The notes below the pieces were generated by a model. The model had not been told where the DNA came from and made no database searches. It worked only from the letters and a program-made list of their open reading frames with translations. Both the position numbers and the translations under genes were made by a program. This document shows, piece after piece, positions 1-10,827 of a stretch of 64,000 nucleotides of DNA. How positions within the stretch are numbered: the stretch's first letter is position 1; every line of letters starts with the position of its first letter. Source of the stretch: Arachnopeziza araneosa (taxonomy: Eukaryota; Ascomycota; Leotiomycetes; Helotiales; Arachnopezizaceae); contig QYAI01000098.1 in assembly GCA_003988855.1 (NCBI GenBank), forward strand, positions 105,096 to 169,095, given 5' to 3'.

Positions 1-203
1 AGCATTGTACTGTAGCAGGTTCTCGTGGCGTCGAGTTTGCGGGTTTCACAGAAGATTAGGACATGATCTGAAGCATCACCCCAAGTATCTCGAGAGTTTG
101 CGATAGTACCTTGTATTGTAGGGTTATTGAGGATTCCAGGAAGGAGAATCACAAGCTTTATGGAGCCGTAATGAGAAAGCGGCTGGTACTGATGAGATTC
201 CAT
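1..203 (-). pseudogene. N-terminal fragment of a HET-domain gene, runs off the left edge
   Basis: Reading leftward from an ATG at 203 the frame stays open for 67 codons to the window edge. The start (MESHQYQPL, then IKLVILLPG) matches the usual opening of HET incompatibility proteins. About residue 40 comes TWGDASD and then LIFCETRKLDATRTCYSTM, which matches the family block 'SYTWGD... I.cNg..L.vT.NLysaL'. Between them the usual 'YEALSY' lead-in is gone (NSRDTWGD instead), as if 20 or more residues were deleted. I therefore call it a relic, but an intact gene with an unusual N-terminus continuing outside the window cannot be excluded. HET domains trigger cell death after fusion of unlike hyphae. 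Confidence 0.5.
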
Positions 204-783
204 TGTAGCGTGGACAATTACTCATCCAGAATGATAAAATAGTCGATCCGTTATGCGAGCAAACGAATGATATTGTCTGATCCCTTTCTTTACGTCAAGT
301 GAGCCCCGCTTTCTGTGATTGTACGCAATGATATCAGTTAATTCTCGGTAAAGTTTGTTGATGGTTGGCAGGAATGCTGCGGAAACAGTGCTAGACGGCA
401 TTTGGTAAAAACGAGATTCCTGGTCCGCTTGCTCAGTCATCCAGTCCGGCCAATTGATTGCGACATACTCTCGTAAACAGGGTATGGTCAAGTATGAGAG
501 TCTCTTGATTCCGTGCCAATCCCGCTTTCAACAATAAAAGCGAAGTCTTATGGCTACGCCGCATAACTCACCCCGAATAAGTTCTCCTGGCTCTCAGAAA
601 GTGGATACCCGGTGAGAAGGGGTTGTTTCGATATATATATATTGACCACATTTGATCTCAAGAAGTAAACAAAGTTGACAAGCTTGCATTCAAGAACTAG
701 TGAAAAATACAATTATTTGCTAAGATGAACCCAGTGAATACTAAACCATACAATCTCCTATCCGATACAACTCAGTTGAGTGA
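204..783. other. intergenic, no supported gene
   Basis: There is one short open frame on the minus strand (222-491) but no recognisable motif. The sequence is moderately AT-rich. A TATA-like ATATATATAT run lies near 632-641. Confidence 0.5.
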
Positions 784-1744
784 GTTTTCTTTTGTAGCTT
801 AAAGAAAGTAGCTAAGGCTAATGTTTTGAAAGTTACCGGTTGCTCAAGTGGTATTAGTCGAGCTATTGCCACTCTAGTCGCAAGCAAGCGAGGTCAACGC
901 TTAATTGCCACGGCTCGGAACCTTTCTACCCTGTCTTACCTTCCTAATAGAGAAAATGTTCTTAAGCTTGCCTTAGATGTGACGAAACCCAATTCGGTCA
1001 ATACCGCTTTTGATGCCGCTGCTAAGCACTTTGGCGAGGGCTTCTATCTCGATGCCGCTGTCAACAACGCTAGATATTCTTTATCTGGTGATACTAAGTC
1101 CGCTACGGAAGAAGAGTCGCATGCAGAAATTGAAACTTTGCTCTTTGGCACTGCTAGAGTCACGGTCCGTGCTATTGAGGTTATGCCTCAATCTAAAGAT
1201 CGTCGGGGTAGTGTTATTTTTAACATCTCCTCTCTCGCTGGTTTGTGTGCTTTTCCTGGTCATGCTTACTATCACGCTAGCAAATTCGCTGTTGAAGGTT
1301 AGTCTGAGTCTGTAGCAAGAGAGATGCATCCGGACTAGAACAGTAAGTTTTCACCTCTTAGCTACTTACTTTCCAAGAAATTGTAGCTAAATCTTAGCTT
1401 CTTCCTAAGTCAACTTCTGTATCATTAAGCCTAGTGGTGTCAAGGCAAGCTTCGAGGGTCACAGCAAAGTCTATACTACGCCTCATCTAGCTTATGCGGC
1501 TCCTAACATGCCGGCACGAATCCTCGAAAGTTATGTAAAGAAAGGCATTGAGTTAGGTGTTAGCATGATAGAGCCGTCCGCCGTCGCAGAAACTATCTTT
1601 ACTATCGCTAGTCGTAGTAAGAAAGTTCCTCTTCGACTTCCTTTAGGCGCAACGGCCTAGAAATTAGCAAAGTCTAAATTTGAGGGTTTATTGAAGGAGT
1701 TGGACACAGTCAAGGAGACAAGCGCCATGGGTCAGACGATTTGA
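784..1744 (+). pseudogene. short-chain dehydrogenase/reductase pseudogene with three TGG-to-TAG stops
   Basis: The classical SDR layout can be followed through two exons: the cofactor loop VTGCSSGIS (about 832-858), NNAR where NNAG is expected (1063-1074), the serine strand FNISS, the YHASK active-site pair, then after an intron (1343-1409, 67 nt) IIKPSGVKASFEGHS and a normal SDR C-terminal tail to TGA 1742-1744. Three in-frame TAG codons sit at 1300-1302, 1336-1338 and 1658-1660. Each is where a tryptophan is plausible (for example EG[W]SESVAREM and HPD[W]N), and the NNAG to NNAR change is also G to A. This pattern fits repeat-induced point mutation (RIP) or drift of a dead copy. No ATG lies in frame upstream before a stop at 781, so the start is also lost. 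Confidence 0.8.
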
Positions 1745-2225
1745 CGGTTACAAACTTAGCCACTGTCGAGAATCAAAATGAGGTATTCATGTTCGGGAGT
1801 ACTTTATAGATGCACTTTAATAAATTCACTCGTTTATGTCCAAACTTCTGCACTGTCTTCCTGGTAAGAAGTACTTTGATTGCTAGATACTATTCCTCGT
1901 GCATACGCTATCCCTAGAAGCATATTAAGTCTTTCCATACCATCAGCTGTAAGTGCGTTACGAAAGCTTGGAAACTTTTTCTTAAGGTGAATCTGACCAC
2001 CGGTGGACATTGTTATTTAATTTTCGCGCATTCAATAATTACTCAAAAGATAAGTGTTTTGTTGTGTTTATATTCAGAGATGTAATTAGATAAACACCAC
2101 ACTTCGCAGTATTAGGTTTCACACTATGGGCCAGTCAAATGAACTGAGAAGGCTAGAAACTTGTTCAAAACTGACAAAATTGTCAAGTTAGGTTGCTAAA
2201 TAAAATACCCATCTTCACCTCGTTT
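1745..2225. other. intergenic, AT-rich, nothing recognised
   Basis: No open frame with a motif was seen between the SDR relic and the 3' end of the minus-strand orphan gene. Confidence 0.5.
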
Positions 2226-5069
2226 TTACCTTGTTCTCCTCTGATATCTCTCCAATTCGTCACTACTCGTTTTTGGTGGCAACGGCAAGCTCTCTACCAA
2301 TCTAGCTATGATTTCCCGAAGCCCGTGCCACTCAGAAGCCGGTAGCGTCGCTGGTTCACCTCTTATCCAACGACGCATGATCCATGACATATCGCCATTC
2401 ACACTTGCTACTTGGTTCCTCGGATACGCAAGACTAGACGGCACCCAGCTGTATTGATGAACACTGGGTGCATTCGAACCCAGGCGCATAGAAGGCGGAG
2501 TCCTCGTGGCGCTAGGGGTATTATTTGTCATCTCAGGCGCAGAGCTTATAATCACGACGTATATAGGTCGGATTCCGCCGCTCTCATTCTCAACTCTTAT
2601 ATCCTCCCTATGTCGTTTCTCATAATCATTACTTCCGAAAGTCTCCCTAAGTATCTCAAAAGGATCCCAGGTAGGCCTCCAATTCACCAATATACGACCG
2701 TTCCCCAACGGCTTGATGAATTTCAATTTCCCTTTCTCACCAAACGAGAATTTCTGCGTCGCTTCAATTGAAGATATGCTCCAGCGATGACTATGTCTTG
2801 GGGCAGATCCATCAAGCCTCTGACAAGGCTCACGGCGCATATTTGGGGGAACGGCGTTCTCATTTAGAATGAAAGACGTTTCTAGGACCGACATTTTATT
2901 AATTTGAGAAGGTATGGAAGTAGTGCCTCGGCTAAGGTCCATTCTTGGGTTTCGACATTGTCTAACGTCGATTAAGTCCGGATTTTCAGATGGCTCTATA
3001 CAATCGTCTTCCAGAATAGCCATTGTAAAACAGTCTTCGGTGTCCTTCAAGAAGTTTGCCCAAGTATGATCACGGTAATGAATTTTCACTCTCCGCCCTT
3101 GCTCCGAGTCAGGTACCCACAAGAGATTGATGCTGTCTTCTTTTGCCCCCGTCTCCATGAGGACATCCAGGCAATGTGCGATAGCCTTCCCAAGATCATT
3201 CTGCCATTCTTTATGAGATTGATAAAGATTTCGGAACGCTTTGGGATTAGGATCTTCCAGAGCAGCGTAGAATTTAGTTTCGCATTCGGTATCCGACCAA
3301 ATGAGTGACCCATTTCGTAAATAGTTTAAAATAGTTGTAGAGCCCAAAAGAGTTATCAGCCTTCGCCGACGAGCATTGAATGTGCACGAGGATACTTCGA
3401 CCCCGAATTTATATTCCAGTAGTCGAACATTACGAGTCTCCCGATTATTCTTCCAATCTTCAACTACAACATCTTTCCAAGTTCGTCCTCGCTTTTTGTA
3501 AGTGAGCTGCGCCCCAAACTTGACGCCTGGTAGGCCCATCTGAGTCTGGATTGTTTTGGTTACAATCACCCGAGTGTTTCTCACTGTGCCAAGCTCGGAA
3601 AGAGCTCCCTCATCTCTTAAACGCTGCCTAGTTTCGTTGATCGATAGAGCGCAATTTGAATTGCGATGCAACTTTACAACAGCCCCGATGAGGAGAATGC
3701 TGTCTTGGTGTAAAGGTGCACGAGATGATTCATGAACGGTATCGGCCTCGCTAAATTCTCTATCCGATATCCAGTGGCAGAAGATCTCGTGCTTTTGAGG
3801 TGTAATTGCATGCTGAGAGTCAGCAGATGGGAGATTCCATGGAAGTATGACTCCATTTCCAGCGCTGTAATGAAGAATGTGGTCATAATCGGCCTGGCCG
3901 TTTATGGAAGCGCAGGTCTTCCACATCGGACCCCATATATCGCTGAATGTCGTTGCATCTGTCGAAAGGTATAATGGAGGAAGTTCATGATGGGGAGTAT
4001 CTGGGCGATACCATTCGAGTACCCAAGCCTCTTGGCCGCCTAGAAACTGGTTGAGGCACAGAAAAGATCTTCGCCGAAGCATAAAATACTGCTCTTCGAG
4101 AAAAGGCCCGGGAAGATTGATACATTTCAACTCGGACTCACCGAAGAAGAGAGTATGAGCGCCTGCATATGATAAGACTGCCATATCTAGAACATGAACA
4201 GCACATTGCCAAATATCGGTACAGTGCTTGGCAGAGATATCCAAACCGAGGTCAGAGAGCACTTCGCGGCAGATTGATGAAATTTCGAATCCAAATGTCA
4301 TCTCAGTATCAACAAGAATAGTAGAAGGGTCAAGGCTGATGAGCAGGGATAGACAAGTTTCAAACGCAGTTGCCATTTGCTTGATTTTGGCGCACTGGAT
4401 TGGTAGAAGCCTTGCAACATCACGGCTGGGCTGGTCAATAACAAGCACGCTGATTGAAGTTCCGCAATATGAGGCTGCTTCCATCGCTTCGACACTCTCT
4501 ACAATCCAGAGAATAATATTGCGACACTCGATGAGATGCCACATATTCTCGATGGCACGATCGAGGCCACTTCTCGCAGAGTAGTGCTCATGTTCAGAAG
4601 CTGTTCGAGATACAGCTTCATTAGCGACTTCTAATACGTTTTGATAAAAGCGTCTTATGCCATCTTCGCTTGAGCTTCGTAATGACGCTTTGCCGCCATG
4701 TCCAGCTTTTAAGTGAAAATGACCGTCAAACTGTTGATAGGTTTCTCCTCTCTATTATAGTCAACATCTAGATAAGAAACCTGCGTTGTAGATTCTTACA
4801 TGATGGAACTGAAACATCGAGTTCCCGAGCACTCTTGATCCGAGGGTGTCTAGCTCATGAAAGTATTCAGTTGGTCGTTCAAGCCTCATATTCGTGGGGG
4901 ATCCTGTTGAATCGCTCTCTGCAAATTTAGATGTCTCCGACATCCAATCCGAATCACTGTCGTTCTCGTCAAAGCTATCGCTATTTTCAATAGCCTCAAA
5001 TTCAGCCCCATGCCCAGTGTCTGGTGAGTTCAATCCACCTTCAGAAGGCTGCTTGATATGCTTAGACAT
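2226..5069 (-). CDS. 931-aa conserved-looking fungal protein of unknown function
   Basis: I place two exons: 4800-5069 (90 aa from an ATG at 5069) and 2226-4751. They are joined by a 48-nt intron (4752-4799, GTAAGA...AATAG, phase 0), which brings an 842-codon second exon into frame. The N-terminus is acidic and Ser/Asp-rich (SFDENDSDSDWMSE), typical of a disordered head. The body is soluble with no signal peptide or membrane segment. It has a basic patch (NARRRRLITLL) followed by an alternating Trp/acidic stretch, and the C-terminus is Pro/Ser-rich (residues about 800-900). I recognise no domain. The length, low stop density and clean intron argue for a real gene. It stands alone, flanked by relics and a long empty region. 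Confidence 0.75.
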
Positions 5070-6097
5070 TATCGGTCAACTGTAGTGTTCTTCAAGGAGA
5101 GCTAGTAAGTGGTTATGATTTCAAAGAGGGGATAGAATATACAAGACCATAGCCTTTTGACCTTGATTCACGAAGTTGTTGCAACTAAAAGAGGGGAAGC
5201 TTGGCCGTGAGGCCGAGAATTAATGACTCAAGTCACGGGGCATTTTTCGCTGCATATCATGCCCTGCAGGATAGCTAATCCCATAGCCTCATCCTTAAGC
5301 CAATCAGACAATCTCACAGCCCACACTCGATCAAGGCCTAGGCAGCGATGGACGCATGATCGCCGATCATACTCTGTTGTGTAACCATATTGTGATTCTT
5401 TGGTTTGTTAAATTTTATAAGTGCATATGCCTAACAACGAATCATTTTTTATTATGCATGGCCGGAAATCTAGCTTGTGGAATAAAAAGCAAAATTTTGG
5501 TTCGGGTTTATTTTCAAGGATATTTCTTCACCGAGCACGGAAGCACCAACCCATCAAAGTTCAGGACCCCTTACTTATGATAAGCAGCGAATGTCACGCG
5601 TCGTAAATGTCAGGTGTTATAGCACGGATAGGCAGAACTTTATTTCCGAGGTGTGGAGAATAAGGGGTAGATTTAGAGTCGATTCGGACTAGGGAGAGGC
5701 TTGCTGTACATAGTGCACACTTTACTTGTGTAGTTTTCTTTTCTTTCGTAGCTAGCTTATAAACTGAATGTACTTAGACTGTATTCGTGTTTGTGCCGTT
5801 ACAGCTGCCGCCGTATATATCTTTTTTAGGAAATTGATAGCAGTACAGCCTATAAGAGTATCATAGAATTGTATCTCTAAAGATTACTGTTACATAGCGT
5901 AGGTCGTTATCTTGACTCTCATTCAGGCTCTAACGTAGCTTAGATATTTGAGTTACAGCTGCTTACTACAAGGCTTGATATCAGAAAAGAGATCTATAAA
6001 GCTATAAGCAATGTACCGGGTAACGTTGCAGTGTTAAGTAAACTTGGCTTGTTTACAAGCCCACGGGGCTAATGTAGTATAGCTTGTGTGAGCTAAG

Positions 6098-6480
6098 AGG
6101 TGAGTAAAGAGGCTCGGAAATTACAAAAAGCACTCTCGTACATGAATGTTGACCTTTTTGAGCTTGAGTATTATCCAGATGTTACGGCTACCCCTACTGG
6201 CTAACCGTGAGTTGGAATCGAGTATCAAGGTAAGGGATCGCAGGCACGGGTCTGGGCAGTAGATGGGATCAATGAGATACAATTGATCAGTTAAGTTGAG
6301 CACGAAGCTCCTATCTAGAATGGAGGAAGCCATTGCTTATATAGAGCTTCCACATGTTGGACCCTCCAAACATGTTGGACCCTTTCGCCAAGACGTCTGA
6401 TTTACAATTGGCAGTTCCTCGGCTCATCAAGCCCCAGCCAACGGGTGACTGAGGTGAGCCGAGCCTCTATAAACTCACCT
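6098..6480. repeat. possible terminal-inverted-repeat remnant, about 380 bp
   Basis: The left arm at 6098-6117 (AGGTGAGTAAAGAGGCTCGG) is the reverse complement of 6459-6480 apart from a 2-nt insertion in the right arm. The interior has no recognisable coding sequence. Arms of about 20 bp around a 380-bp AT-rich core fit a non-autonomous DNA element. No clean target-site duplication was found, so this is tentative. Confidence 0.3.
6351..6384. repeat. two copies of ACATGTTGGACCCT
   Basis: Two adjacent copies of a 14-nt word, separated by a few bases, lie just upstream of the tandem 30-bp repeat at 6459-6520. Confidence 0.5.
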
Positions 6481-6520
6481 TAGATGTGCCTCGCCTCTAT
6501 AATCTCACCTTAGATGTGCA
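6459..6520. repeat. two tandem copies of a ~30-bp unit
   Basis: The unit contains GCCTCTATAA, one variable base, then CTCACCTTAGATGTGC, and appears twice head to tail with one or two differences. The first copy overlaps the right arm of the possible inverted repeat at 6098-6480. Confidence 0.6.
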
Positions 6521-7155
6521 CTTCAGGGGTAATAGGTAAGCCAAATTCGAGCTAACCTTAGCAAGGTATAGCTTAGTCCTAACATCGCTGTCATAGGATA
6601 GAATTTGCGGCGTAGCTACCAGGCAGCAATAAGCAGCGTAGCATTAAAATCGTGCCTCCTTCGGCTACCCCGAGACTCGAACGTGATTCGCAGCGTAATT
6701 TATCTCAGGTTAGTTAACCTTTTCATTGTGTCTAACTACAAGCTGTTTTACACTAGCGGAAAAGGATTGTTGTAACCTAGAAATACTGTTCTCCTAGCAC
6801 ATATAAGCGCCTTGATAAAGAGTGTGTAGTTGCCGGTCTAAAGAGTTAGAACGTATTAAGGACTTTATTATCAAATTTTAAATATTAGATCCGGAGAACT
6901 ACTTAGTTGTTACAGATGTACGACTACGGGAACTACTACGTACGTCTTAGGAGTTTAATGTTACGAACTCACCTGACTCTTGGGCCACGTGATGGAGCCC
7001 AGGGTCTTAGCAGCAATGTTAGCATCGGGCGAGATGGTTAAATATATCGACGCACGGACCAGAAACCAGCTGTGCGCTTCGAGACAAGGCTTCAAGATAG
7101 GTAAGCAAGCAAGACTCGCGTCGTCCTTTATCATGTTTTCAGCTTAAACCTGATA

Positions 7156-7798
7156 CTATGAATGAGATTCTCCTTGCATCCTCTGTTGACACGCTGTAAA
7201 GAACTCCCTGACAGGTTTAGTGGGGTAGAGGCGCCACGTTGAGCCACTTGCACGCTCCTCGTCCGAACCTTCTATCGTGGGACCATTGAGGACTGAGAAC
7301 TCAGTGATAGTCCCTGCGAGAATGTCAACAAAGTCTATTAGAGTCATATTTAAAGAAGAAAAAAGAAGAAGAAGAAGAAAACTCCTTACCAGCCAGGGTG
7401 TCCAGCAACAGCCAAATCCCATAGAGTCTCCCATTGGTCAGCGAGAAGACATGAGGGCCCAGATTCTCTCCTTGGGGTTCGAAGAGGTAGCGTTTTGTTG
7501 TGTAATTGCCATCGATGCGTCCCAGGTTCAGCGGACTAATGTAATTGATGGGCTTGGTATCGTGGAACCATAACCAGTTGCCATCATCGATGTATGGCAA
7601 GCGAGACAGCAGATCGATGACCTCTTCGGACTTGCCCATCTTGCGGAAGACGTTACGGTGTTCTGCGGGCCAGCCTGCGGGTGGTGGCGTCCGGATGGCG
7701 GTGGCTGGACGGAAGGGATGAGTCGTGAGGAAGGCATAGAAACTTGAGACCGCTTCGATGATGTCGCTGTGGTGTGCATTGGGTGAGCTTTGTGCCAT
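7156..7798 (-). CDS. 188-aa conserved fungal protein of unknown function
   Basis: Exons 7390-7798 and 7156-7313 are joined by a 76-nt intron (7314-7389, GTAAGG...CTCGCAG) that restores the reading LDTLAG-TITEFS. I start at the ATG at 7798 (MAQSSPN) because the upstream 49 codons look like leader. Features seen are EAVSSFYAFLTTHPF, TPPPAGWP, then VIDLLSRLPYIDDGNWLWFHDT and a C-terminal RLYPTKPVREFFTACQQ. The pattern 'short helix, PPP-GW, VIDLLRHLPY' resembles small uncharacterised fungal proteins, possibly SMI1/KNR4-like, but I cannot assign a function. There is no signal peptide or membrane segment. Confidence 0.65.
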
Positions 7799-8554
7799 TT
7801 CGTACACAGCTCTTGAAGTTTGCGGAGAATCGGTCGTGTGCAATGGGCATAGATGTGGCGTAGCGATGTGGCTCGTTATCCGTTGTGAGAGTTTTGATCT
7901 ATTGACTCGGATATGAAACAGTCTTTCGACTACAATCTTACTCACACCTTAGGATCCCTTGAGTTTTACTGTGCACGATGAATTTGGCCAAGCAAGAAGA
8001 TTCAAGCTAGAGCAGAGAGGAAGAGTCGACCGCACGGAGCGGGTCAAGGTTTTCCCCAACGCTTCAGCCGCTCAAAGGCTCCCCCCCCCACTCTCGTCAT
8101 CGTTGGTGGGGTATCGCCCAGCATCCCTGGGTGGGGTATGGGACCCATTGAAACTCCAACCTCGAGGATCATAAGAGCTTGGAGAGCGCGCATTTCGTAT
8201 ATAATAACTCGCAGGTTGAAGCGCCCGAAGCTCCCGCCCGAGACTCTCCGTCTTGGATTCTCCTTTCGGGCCGTTCCATTCTGCCCTGGATTTTCTCCTC
8301 TCTTGTCTGTCAGTTGTTGCTCTACTTGGCTCTTCTCTGTGGGTACTGCTTCAGGCACAAGTGTCTCGTAGTGTTCCTTGCAGGACTTAGCCAAGAGGTG
8401 CGATATTGGTTCCAGAACATCAGACAACTTCGCTCTATCCCAAAGCATGCCTCAGAGCACTTGACGACCCGAGAGTCGATCACCCGGCGGCTAATCTGAC
8501 AGCACCCAGCCCTAAGCAGAGGTGGCACTTTAACCAGCCCAGCTCCCACAGACG
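7799..8554. other. intergenic upstream of the minisatellite
   Basis: Overlapping open frames on both strands (for example minus 8044-8448) carry no motif I recognise. A poly-C run lies at about 8083-8091. Confidence 0.4.
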
Positions 8555-8722
8555 AGCCAGTCCCATTCCCTACCAAGCCAGTCGCATTCCCTACCAAGCC
8601 AATCCCATTCCCTACCAAGCCAGTCCCATTCCCTACCAAGCCAGTCCCATTCCCTACCAAGCCAATCCCATTCCCTACCAAGCCAATCCCATTCCCTACC
8701 AAGCCAATCCCATTCCCTACCA
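8555..8722. repeat. 21-bp minisatellite, eight tandem copies
   Basis: Eight head-to-tail 21-bp units share the core CCCATTCCCTACCAAG and differ only at one or two positions (AGCCAG versus AGCCAA, and one CGC variant), ending in a degenerate AACCAATCT. Because 21 is a multiple of three, long open frames appear in several frames on both strands, encoding period-7 peptides (NPIPYQA; GLVGNGI). I treat these as by-products. Confidence 0.95.
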
Positions 8723-8929
8723 AACCAATCTAACCCGGGCCTTCGGCCCCGTGCGACCTTCTCGTTGGCGCATCTCACGGGGTACAGCAAGATCGCGGCG
8801 TCGACTGGCTCGCCGGGGAGTCGGCTAAATAGATATCAAAGCCTCTGCCAACAATCTCGAAATTCACATAAAGTGCGCCGCTGCAGAATACCGACCAACC
8901 TATCACTATCTCTCTGAGCGAGGACGAGA

Positions 8930-9919
8930 ATGCGCTCCTCGACCGAACACAAGAACATCTTTCTGACCGGAGCGGCTCGGGGGCTGGGACGCGTGCTGGC
9001 GCGGCATCTGGCCCTCCAGGGTCACCGTCTTTTCCTCGTCGATATCGACGCCGAGGAGCTGAAGCACACGGCGACGGTGCACCTCCCGCGGGTGCTGAGC
9101 GCTGTTGCGAGCCCCGTCGTGGCCAAGAGCGAGGTGGTCAACGGCGATGGGGACCACCTGCCCAACGGCACCGGCTCTCATGGCCAACAGGTCTACTATC
9201 AAGCCATCGATCTCCGGAATCCCATCGCGGTGCGCGAGGCCGTGAATCGAGCAGCGGAGCTCTTCGGTGGCCGCATCGACGTCCTCATCAACAACGCCGG
9301 CATCTCGCGAGCCCAGTGGAGCGGCGAGCGGAGCATGGATGATGTGTCTGTGAACAACGAGTGGCAGGCCTACGTCGAGACCAACCTCACGGCCCCGTTC
9401 CTGCTCAGCCAGGCGTGCATCCCGTACATGAAGATCGAGGATACGGACATGGGAACGGGCGAGTACCATCTCCGCCCCGAAGCCCGCGCCTCCGCTGCCG
9501 GCAAGACAGACGACGACGTCCTGGCCGCCGTGGGGCGATCACCGTCCATCATCAACATCTCCTCCTTCCGCGCCCTCCAGTCGGAGCCGAACTGCGAGGG
9601 TTACGCCGCCACCAAGGCCGGCCTGCTGGGCCTCACCCACGGCATGGCCCTGTCCGGCGCGCGCTGGGGCATCCGCGTCAACGCCATCCTCCCCGGCTTC
9701 ATCTACGTCCTGAACGAGTGCAAAGCGGCCGAAGAGTCAGGAGAGGCGTGGGCGGCGCCCATCCCCGAATCGAGACACCGACAGCATCCGACCGGCCGAG
9801 TCGGCTGCGGCGACGACGTGGCGCAGGCCGTGGACTGGCTGATGGATGCTGGGTTCGTCACAGGCCAGGAAATCATCATCGACGGCGGGGTGAGCAAGGT
9901 CAAGTTCCACGCGGCTTAA
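8930..9919 (+). CDS. short-chain dehydrogenase/reductase, classical type, 329 aa
   Basis: This is an intact single-exon SDR that oxidises or reduces a carbonyl or alcohol with NAD(P)(H); the substrate is unknown. Visible motifs are the Rossmann loop TGAARGLG (residues 13-20), NNAG (121-124), the catalytic serine strand INISS, YAATK with Tyr225 and Lys229, and PGF after the active site. It ends in a typical GQEIIIDGG tail. An insertion of about 25 residues with Ala/Asp (EARASAAGKTDDD) lies before the serine strand, and another (VVNGDGDHLPNGTGSH) follows the second beta strand. The gene is visibly GC-rich compared with the AT-rich flanks. It sits 0.9 kb from an acetyltransferase on the same strand, which could hint at a small metabolic pair. 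Confidence 0.9.
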   Translation: MRSSTEHKNIFLTGAARGLGRVLARHLALQGHRLFLVDIDAEELKHTATVHLPRVLSAVASPVVAKSEVVNGDGDHLPNGTGSHGQQVYYQAIDLRNPIAVREAVNRAAELFGGRIDVLINNAGISRAQWSGERSMDDVSVNNEWQAYVETNLTAPFLLSQACIPYMKIEDTDMGTGEYHLRPEARASAAGKTDDDVLAAVGRSPSIINISSFRALQSEPNCEGYAATKAGLLGLTHGMALSGARWGIRVNAILPGFIYVLNECKAAEESGEAWAAPIPESRHRQHPTGRVGCGDDVAQAVDWLMDAGFVTGQEIIIDGGVSKVKFHAA

Positions 9920-10827
9920 AAGGAAAGGTTCAGCATGCACATGAATGAAAAATCAGTCTGTGGAGGAGTGAGGCGTCGATTGTCTTTGGCGCGAGCTCGG
10001 ATATTTACACGCTGACGCCGTGCTGAGAGATCCATTTCCGCTCATAAGGCTGTTTATAATGACTCAATGATATCTATGAAACATCTCATTCTTCTCCGTC
10101 GGATTTCTGGACGGGTTCTGAGTGTTTACGATTTACTGATTTTATGACCGTCTTCCATTTCAAGCAGTACGGTCCAGCTAAGAAGGCAGACTCACGGACT
10201 CGATGCGCAACCGCTTGAATTTTCAGAGTAAATAAAGCTTTACTGCTTGAAATTTGAGAGCAAATGAAGCTTTGCAGTTTGAAATCACCAACTAAGCGAG
10301 ATTGAGTAAGAACGAGGTAAGGTTAGACCCAAGGACGGCAGGAAATATGAACTCTGCACTTCTCGAACACGTTCTTGCCAGCTTTTTCAAATTCAGCCAT
10401 CATATCTCCTTGCTCCAGCATCGTACATCTTTGTCATTCTATTTCCGGGGCTCGCGTTTAAAACAAGACTAGGATCAACCGCTCTAAGTCAATAATGGTG
10501 AATATCCGAGTCGTCCTGTTCCTCGCCGTGCTGAACTTGTCTACACTTCTCATCCGAGGGCGCCCCTTACGACGAAAGCACGCGTTGAAAGTTTTTCCGG
10601 GCTTACTGCCACGTTACCAATGACTCAAATGTCTATACCTGCAAATTGGTAAGCTGCATAAATAGCGCCAGATCGTACAAGCTTCCATGGTCAATCGCGC
10701 CCTTCACAAGGAAATTATGACTCAGGGCTACACCACTCTTACTGAGACAGCACGCGGAATTTTACTTATACGCTCCGAGGGCGCGCGTATCATGAACCTT
10801 AACGACTACTGTTAACAAGTAAGCGCG
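9920..10827. other. intergenic/promoter region of the acetyltransferase
   Basis: No gene was recognised. A diverged tandem duplication of about 30 bp lies at 10225-10285 (AATAAAGCTTTACTGCTTGA versus AATGAAGCTTTGCAGTTTGA). Confidence 0.5.

Larger units (their letters stand above)
5070..7155. other. 2.1-kb gene-poor, AT-rich region with decayed repeats
   Basis: I see no supported gene. Short open frames (5356-5580, 6121-6333) carry no motif. Many TAG/TTA-rich words suggest old, mutated repeat DNA. Contained structures (a possible inverted repeat and two small direct repeats) are listed separately. Confidence 0.55.

Noticed and set aside
222..491. 89-aa minus-strand open frame upstream of the edge HET fragment
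   Set aside because: No motif, and it is out of frame with the HET start at 203.
8044..8828. Several 80-140 aa frames on both strands around the minisatellite
   Set aside because: Their openness comes from a 21-bp repeat (multiple of three) and no non-repeat part shows a known motif.
9361..9948. 195-aa Arg/Pro-rich frame overlapping the SDR
   Set aside because: A shadow frame of a GC-rich gene; composition typical of antisense or shifted reading.
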